From positions 22,177 through 86,176 of the forward strand of contig JAFTGD010000055.1 of assembly GCA_017458065.1 (NCBI GenBank): a DNA stretch of 64,000 nt. Reading direction: 5' to 3'. The stretch is from Oscillospiraceae bacterium (lineage in GTDB: Bacteria; Bacillota; Clostridia; Oscillospirales; Oscillospiraceae). This document shows positions 59,800 through 64,000 of this stretch, one piece after another (position 1 is the stretch's first letter; each line of letters begins with the position of its first letter). Both the position numbers and the translations under genes were made by a program. The notes beneath the pieces are model-generated. The model was not told where the DNA came from and searched no databases. It saw nothing but the letters and a program-made list of their open reading frames with translations.

Positions 59800-60991
59800 T
59801 TTTGTCCACCTCCTGATCCAGATGAAGATTCACAAACGATACTTTCTCCCCTTCTTGAATCGCCGCCGGATTCAGCAGCTCCAGATAGATCTGGCGGATA
59901 TTTTCCTTTGAGATGTTCCTGCCGCCCAATCCGCAGATATAGTCCTTCGTGGGGATGCGGCGGTTTCCTCTGCTGAGAGCAGAGTTGACGTTCGTGTACA
60001 CTGTACCCTCGTAGCCGTAGGACAGATTCTTATCCAGGACGCCGATTGCCTTTACGCTTTCCGGAAGAGAGAGGATATCCTCAGTGGGGAAGGGGCGCAA
60101 ATAACGCAGCTTCATGACACCGACGCGGATGCCTTCTGCCCGCAGGTCATCCACGACTTCCCGCACGGAGCCGGTAATGCTTCCAACCGTCATCAGAACC
60201 GCTTCTGCATCCTCGCACCGGTACTGCTCGGAAAGCACGCCGTAGCCGCGGCCAAACTTCTCGCGGTACTCGCTGTCAATCTCACGGATGACGTCCGGGA
60301 AATGGTCGAAATCGTGATGCTGGCGATAACGGAATTCCATATGATATTCCGGACCGACCCCGATGCAGACGCTCTTCGGAGCATCCAGCGACATTTTATG
60401 TTCAGTCTGATAGGGAGGGAGAAACCGATCAACCAGTTCCTGATCCGGGATCTCGACCAGTTCGTAGGTATGGGTCAGAACAAATCCATCCAGATTCACC
60501 ATGACGGGTGTCATGACCCGCGGGTCTTCCGCCAGGCGAAACGCCTGAATCGCCATGTCAAGAGCTTCCTGCGCATCCTCCACGTAGACCTGGATCCATC
60601 CGGAGTTGAGAAACATCATGGAGTCGTTGTGATCGTTATAGATGCTCCAGGGTACCGCCGTGGCACGGTTTGCATTCATCATCACGACCGGAAAACGGCT
60701 TCCGCTGACATAGGGGAGCCCTTCCGCCATATAAAGCAAACCCTGTGACGAGGTTGCCGTAAAGGTTCTTGCCCCCATGGCAGAGGAGCCGAGCGCGGCC
60801 ATAATCGCACTGTGCTCTGATTCCACATGAATATACTGACTGTCCAGATCTCCGTCGGCAACATAATCTGAAAGCCTTTCCACCACGATGGTCTGCGGTG
60901 TGATCGGATAGGCCGCGATAACCTCAGGCTTTGCAAGCTTCACACCGAAAGCAAAAGCCTCGTCACCGCTCATGAATTCTTTTTTACTCAT
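59792..60991 (-). CDS. porA: Pyruvate:ferredoxin oxidoreductase alpha subunit
   Basis: A 399-residue subunit similar in length and sequence to Thermotoga PorA: VIAAYPITPQTIVVERLSDY, HVESEHSAIMAALGSSAMGA, RTFTATSSQGLLYMAEGLPY and DPRVMTPVMVNLDGFVLTH. The start ATG 60991 follows GGAGGAGGGTG by 4 nt; the frame stays open to 61072 but without a better signal. It overlaps the ferredoxin-like subunit gene by 8 bp. It shares the active site with the beta subunit. Confidence 0.92.
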   Translation of the reverse strand: MSKKEFMSGDEAFAFGVKLAKPEVIAAYPITPQTIVVERLSDYVADGDLDSQYIHVESEHSAIMAALGSSAMGARTFTATSSQGLLYMAEGLPYVSGSRFPVVMMNANRATAVPWSIYNDHNDSMMFLNSGWIQVYVEDAQEALDMAIQAFRLAEDPRVMTPVMVNLDGFVLTHTYELVEIPDQELVDRFLPPYQTEHKMSLDAPKSVCIGVGPEYHMEFRYRQHHDFDHFPDVIREIDSEYREKFGRGYGVLSEQYRCEDAEAVLMTVGSITGSVREVVDDLRAEGIRVGVMKLRYLRPFPTEDILSLPESVKAIGVLDKNLSYGYEGTVYTNVNSALSRGNRRIPTKDYICGLGGRNISKENIRQIYLELLNPAAIQEGEKVSFVNLHLDQEVDKNG

Positions 60992-61289
60992 TTTCACCCT
61001 CCTCCGGAACCATACTGATTGCCTTGAACCGGCATTCCTTTGCACAGATGCCGCAGCCCTTACAGAAATCATAATCTACCTGAAGACCGCTCTCGCCCCG
61101 GTAAATGGTGCCTTCAGGACACACCGCATAGCAGCTCATGCAGCCCACGCACTTCTCGTGGTCGAAAACCGGGCGGCTGGTGCGAAAACCGGAATTGATG
61201 TCGATAAGCACACCCGCCTGGGCGATCGGGAGCGGAATTTCACTCAGAGCTTTCGGATACTGGTATCTTACTGTTGACGGTCTGTTCAT
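60984..61289 (-). CDS. porD: Pyruvate:ferredoxin oxidoreductase delta subunit (2[4Fe-4S] ferredoxin type)
   Basis: A 101-residue subunit with two 4Fe-4S motifs, CVGCMSCYAVCPEG and CKGCGICAKECRF, preceded by about 45 residues. It passes electrons from the active site to external ferredoxin. It overlaps the gamma gene by 4 bp (ATGA) and the alpha gene by 8 bp, so all four subunits are coupled in translation. Confidence 0.93.
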   Translation of the reverse strand: MNRPSTVRYQYPKALSEIPLPIAQAGVLIDINSGFRTSRPVFDHEKCVGCMSCYAVCPEGTIYRGESGLQVDYDFCKGCGICAKECRFKAISMVPEEGENE

Positions 61290-61831
61290 TCTTCCGAACC
61301 TCCTCTTACCGAAGCATATGCCGCTTTCAGCAGGGCGCTGTTTTTTTCATACAGTTTGGTGGGGAAATTGTCCTTTACAACCTGATCGGCATGATCCAGC
61401 GTCACGATGTCTGTGACGCCCAGCAGTGCGCCCAGCATGGCGACATTTGTAATCGGCCGGCCGAGAAACTGCAGTGCCATACCGGTTGCGTCCAGCGTGA
61501 CAAGACGGTTTTGGATAAAACCGTATTTCTCCGGCTTTACGGTATTCATGATCACAACGCTCTCCGGCTTCAGTACTTCATTCACCTTTTCTGTTACCAG
61601 AGTCTCATCAAGCACGATCAGACAGTCGCATTTTTCGGGCTGTGCGCGGTCAATCACCTTTCGATCGTCAATTCTGGTGAAACTCCAGACCGGCGCGCCG
61701 CGCCTCTCCGGGCCAAAGGACGGATAAGCCATGGCATACTTTCCTTCGTACACGGAAGCCGCCCGCCCCAGGAGGCGTGCTGCAGTAAAGGCGCCCTGAC
61801 CGCCTCTTCCATACCAACGAATGTCTAACAT
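61286..61831 (-). CDS. porC: Pyruvate:ferredoxin oxidoreductase gamma subunit
   Basis: A 181-residue subunit starting DIRWYGRGGQGAFTAARLLG, the hallmark of the gamma domain, with YPSFGPERRGAPVWSFTRID and VMNTVKPEKYGFIQNRLVTL following. It probably helps bind CoA. It leads the Por set in the order gamma-delta-alpha-beta, the usual order in anaerobes, 21 bp after the RidA gene. Confidence 0.93.
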   Translation of the reverse strand: MLDIRWYGRGGQGAFTAARLLGRAASVYEGKYAMAYPSFGPERRGAPVWSFTRIDDRKVIDRAQPEKCDCLIVLDETLVTEKVNEVLKPESVVIMNTVKPEKYGFIQNRLVTLDATGMALQFLGRPITNVAMLGALLGVTDIVTLDHADQVVKDNFPTKLYEKNSALLKAAYASVRGGSEE

Positions 61832-61852
61832 ATCATCCCTCCTCTGCCGTGC

Positions 61853-62203
61853 TTACAGCAGCTCCGCAACGACTTCCATCTCTGCAAGCCAGCGCTCGTC
61901 CGCCAGCTGTGCGCCGACGCAGGTTCTTGCAGGTTTATGATTTCCTGCAAGCCAGGACTCATAATGCCGATTGAAGGCAGAAAATTTCGTTACATCTCTC
62001 AGATAAATACGAACTGAGACCATATGTTCCCGGTCGGAGCCGTATCTCTCAAGTAGTTCGTCGATCCACTGCAGCAGGCTTTCCACCTGTGCATCAAAAT
62101 CCTGGATGTCAGGATCTCCCACCATCCCGGACAGGAACAGCAGATCATCTTTCGCGCAGGCCATGCTCAGCCTTTGGTTTTCTTCAAATCTTTGAATGCT
62201 CAT
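61853..62203 (-). CDS. RidA family protein (YjgF/YER057c/UK114)
   Basis: A 116-residue protein of the RidA superfamily, normally a homotrimer. The end PARTCVGAQLADERWLAEME is a RidA-type signature near the active-site cleft; the Arg lies before the Thr-Cys. RidA deaminates reactive enamine/imine intermediates made when amino acids are dehydrated. It overlaps the AGCS symporter by 4 bp, so an imported amino acid that gives 2-aminoacrylate-like products, such as serine or threonine, is likely. Some subfamilies lack deaminase activity. Confidence 0.88.
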   Translation of the reverse strand: MSIQRFEENQRLSMACAKDDLLFLSGMVGDPDIQDFDAQVESLLQWIDELLERYGSDREHMVSVRIYLRDVTKFSAFNRHYESWLAGNHKPARTCVGAQLADERWLAEMEVVAELL

Positions 62204-63708
62204 GAATTTGCCTCCATTTTTTTGTTTTTTTCTTCCAGCTGCCTCCGGTAAGCGGTGCGGGCAATTTCATCCCAGAGTTCCGCCTGCTCAATGCCAAGAT
62301 CCTTCGGCTCAAACACGGGATCCAACCCAAGCTTTTTCTGCTTTTCATAGTCTGCCAGCAGGCGCACAACCGTGTTCTGCAGAAAGACCATCGCAATCAG
62401 GTTGCTCCACGCCATCAGACCCACGCCGATGTCAGCAAGGTTCCAGGCGACTTCTGCGCTGCTGATGCAGGCAAAGAAGATGATCGCCGTGCAGATGATT
62501 CTGCCAATCAGGACGAGGACCTTGCGATACTTAAATTCACCAACGATGTAGTTGATATTCGATTCGATCATGACCCCGAAAGCCATCAGCGTGGTGAAAG
62601 CGAACAGCAACACGGCAATTGCCACAAACTTTGCACCCGCGCCGGGAAGCACAGTGTTGATGGCAGCCTGAACAAACGCCGAGCCGACACCGGAACCGCT
62701 AAGATTCTCTGTGATCATGACGCCGGTTTTCTCGTTGATGACGTTAAAGCTGTTCGTGGAGAGGATCATCAGCGCAGTCGCCGTGCAGATAAAAATCGTA
62801 ACCACATAGACCGAGAAGGATTCCGCAAGCCCCTGCTTAATCGGGTGCGACACCTCCGCTGCAGAAGATGCGTGTGAGCCCTGGCCGGTTCCTGCATCGC
62901 TGGCATACAGCGCGCGCTTGATGCCCCACATCATCGCGCTGCCAATCAAGCCTCCGTATACGGCGTTTTTCCCGAATGCGGAGGAGAAAATCAGGCCAAA
63001 CATCGCGGGAATCGCTTTGATGTTCAACGCCAGGACAATCAGCGCCAGGACAATGTAGGCAATACCCATGACCGGCACCAGTACGCTCGCGACAGAACCG
63101 ATCCTTTTCGCGCCGCCCATCGTAACAAGGACAAAAAGCAACGCAATCACAGCGCCGACAAGAATTGGCCTGAGCCCGAAAGCCGCGTTCATGGAATCTG
63201 CGATATTGAAGGCCTGCACGGACGGTCCGGTCATCATAACGGCCATCAGTGTCAGAAACGCATAAACCATACTGAGGACTTTGCCAAAGCTTTTATTTTT
63301 GATTCCCTTTTTGATATAGAACGCCGGGCCGCCGCTGTACTCGCCGCCTACTTTCTCCTTGTAAAGCTGGCCAAGCGTTGACTCGCCAAACGTTACGGAC
63401 GCGCCGAGGATGGCTGCGACCCACATCCAAAAGATACTGCCCGGGCCGCCGTAATAGATGGCGGTGGCAACGCCCGCGATTGCCCCAACGCCCACGCGGC
63501 CGCCAAGCACCATCGCGAACCCCTGGAAAGACGAAATGCCCGCATCGGAACTCTTGCCCGATGAAAGAACCTTCACCTGATCCTTCACCAGCCGCAGCTG
63601 GGGGAACTTCATCCGAAGGGAGTAAATCAGACCGACTGCAAGAATGAATACAACAAGGGGCGTGCTCCATAGAATCCCACTGATCTGTCCTGTGATTTTT
63701 TCCAGCAT
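62200..63708 (-). CDS. Sodium:alanine/glycine symporter (AGCS family)
   Basis: A 502-residue inner-membrane transporter with about 10-11 TM helices. AGCS blocks include GFAMVLGGRVGVGAIAGVAT, ATAIYYGGPGSIFWMWVAAI and RALYASDAGTGQGSHASSAA. It imports small neutral amino acids with Na+. I chose ATG 63708 because AGGAG lies 8 nt upstream; the frame starts at 63729. It is first in the eight-gene unit that ends with the OFA antiporter. The C-terminal 80 residues are charged and cytosolic. Confidence 0.94.
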   Translation of the reverse strand: MLEKITGQISGILWSTPLVVFILAVGLIYSLRMKFPQLRLVKDQVKVLSSGKSSDAGISSFQGFAMVLGGRVGVGAIAGVATAIYYGGPGSIFWMWVAAILGASVTFGESTLGQLYKEKVGGEYSGGPAFYIKKGIKNKSFGKVLSMVYAFLTLMAVMMTGPSVQAFNIADSMNAAFGLRPILVGAVIALLFVLVTMGGAKRIGSVASVLVPVMGIAYIVLALIVLALNIKAIPAMFGLIFSSAFGKNAVYGGLIGSAMMWGIKRALYASDAGTGQGSHASSAAEVSHPIKQGLAESFSVYVVTIFICTATALMILSTNSFNVINEKTGVMITENLSGSGVGSAFVQAAINTVLPGAGAKFVAIAVLLFAFTTLMAFGVMIESNINYIVGEFKYRKVLVLIGRIICTAIIFFACISSAEVAWNLADIGVGLMAWSNLIAMVFLQNTVVRLLADYEKQKKLGLDPVFEPKDLGIEQAELWDEIARTAYRRQLEEKNKKMEANS

Positions 63709-63935
63709 GAGAAAGCTCCTCTCAATCAAATAAATTGTTGAAAAAATACTGTTTCGAAAAGCCGGCTTCGCTATATGCTCATTTTATGAAGGTCCGGAGA
63801 CAATAGCAATTTGATAGTTTTATAATTTCCTACATTATCAAGCTGGAATTGTTGTAAATTTTAGAGTCATCTGCACCCATGGTGGGTGAGAATAATTAAC
63901 AACGGAATATAGAAAAGCCACTGCGAATCTCCTAA

Positions 63936-63994
63936 TATACTGAGTTGCGACACAACAGCGAAGGAGAAGAGCAATGGCTTCGCAACTCAGTATA
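63936..63994. repeat. 15-bp inverted repeat enclosing a ribosome site and start codon
   Basis: TATACTGAGTTGCGA (63936-63950) and its exact complement (63980-63994) enclose 29 nt that contain AAGGAG and the ATG at 63974. The right arm lies in the first codons of the new gene. It may be a transposon end or a hairpin that limits translation. Upstream, 63709-63935 holds the AGCS leader and a CACCCA-TGG-TGGGTG palindrome (63875-63889), with no gene. Confidence 0.6.
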
Positions 63995-64000
63995 CTAAAA
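63974..64000 (+). CDS. Start of an unidentified gene cut by the window edge
   Basis: ATG 63974, preceded by AAGGAG at 8 nt, opens the frame MASQLSILK up to the window edge. Nine residues are too few to assign a family. The inverted repeat around the start codon makes a mobile-element gene such as a transposase plausible, but that is inference. Confidence 0.4.

Noticed and set aside
63875-63889. Palindrome CACCCA-TGG-TGGGTG upstream of the AGCS gene considered as an operator.
   Set aside because: It is about 167 bp from the start codon, not linked to a recognisable promoter, and has no second copy here. Kept only as a note.

Overview
The window looks like a chromosome segment of a GC-rich, anaerobic Clostridia (Firmicutes), most likely of the gut Oscillospiraceae/Eubacteriales kind. 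This is inference from gene content: ECF sigma factors paired with one-TM partner proteins, sugar ABC transporters without their own ATPase, YlmH, MtaB, a four-subunit pyruvate:ferredoxin oxidoreductase, a minimal SufBC pair, AGCS and OFA transporters, and strong AGGAGG ribosome binding sites. I saw no rRNA, tRNA, CRISPR array or phage module.

Layout. 1-1.2 kb: serC behind a consensus promoter. 1.3-8.9 kb: three ECF sigma factor/membrane-protein pairs, interleaved with a DUF4143-type ATPase and an M29 aminopeptidase. 9.0-16.3 kb: a LacI regulator divergent from a GH127 beta-L-arabinofuranosidase, sugar ABC transporter (binding protein and two permeases) and YesL-like protein; near-identical operators lie between them. 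16.3-21.2 kb: iron alcohol dehydrogenase, aconitase-like hydratase and fumC, an operon whose substrate is not obvious. 21.3-28.5 kb: ylmH, an alpha/beta hydrolase, a flavodoxin-fold oxidoreductase sitting among remnants of PP2C-phosphatase/RsbW genes, cysteine desulfurase, mtaB and an AI-2E-type transporter. 28.7-30.2 kb: pgi behind an unusual array of direct repeats. 30.2-38.8 kb: a seven-gene peptide ABC transporter locus with oversized binding protein and permease. 38.9-41.4 kb: a scar region with a truncated TetR gene joined to a 5'-truncated HMG-CoA-lyase-like gene, a second small lyase remnant and a DUF4143 ATPase tail. 41.4-46 kb: DUF2974 hydrolase, membrane-bound MerR, isochorismatase-like hydrolase, MATE pump and an IS630-type transposase remnant. 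46-51.5 kb: a rhamnose/fucose locus (fucO, rhaD, truncated isomerase) divergent from an AraC-GH39 fusion regulator. 51.6-56 kb: LUD protein, MGMT-like protein, then udk-tdk-sufC-sufB-like and a small protein. 56.2-63.7 kb: an eight-gene operon for amino-acid/2-oxo-acid fermentation: AGCS symporter, RidA, PorCDAB, CoA-transferase and OFA antiporter. The right edge begins a probable new gene, perhaps of a mobile element.

The window reads as nutrient-acquisition islands (arabinosides, peptides, deoxyhexoses, amino acids), each with local regulation, separated by scars of gene loss. The observations I would follow first are the triple operator of the arabinoside locus, the AraC-GH39 protein whose acid/base Glu is replaced by Gln, the DppC-like permease carrying a domain of about 370 residues in its first external loop, the alcohol dehydrogenase-hydratase-fumarase operon, and the 16-bp REP-like hairpin at 4.85 kb.
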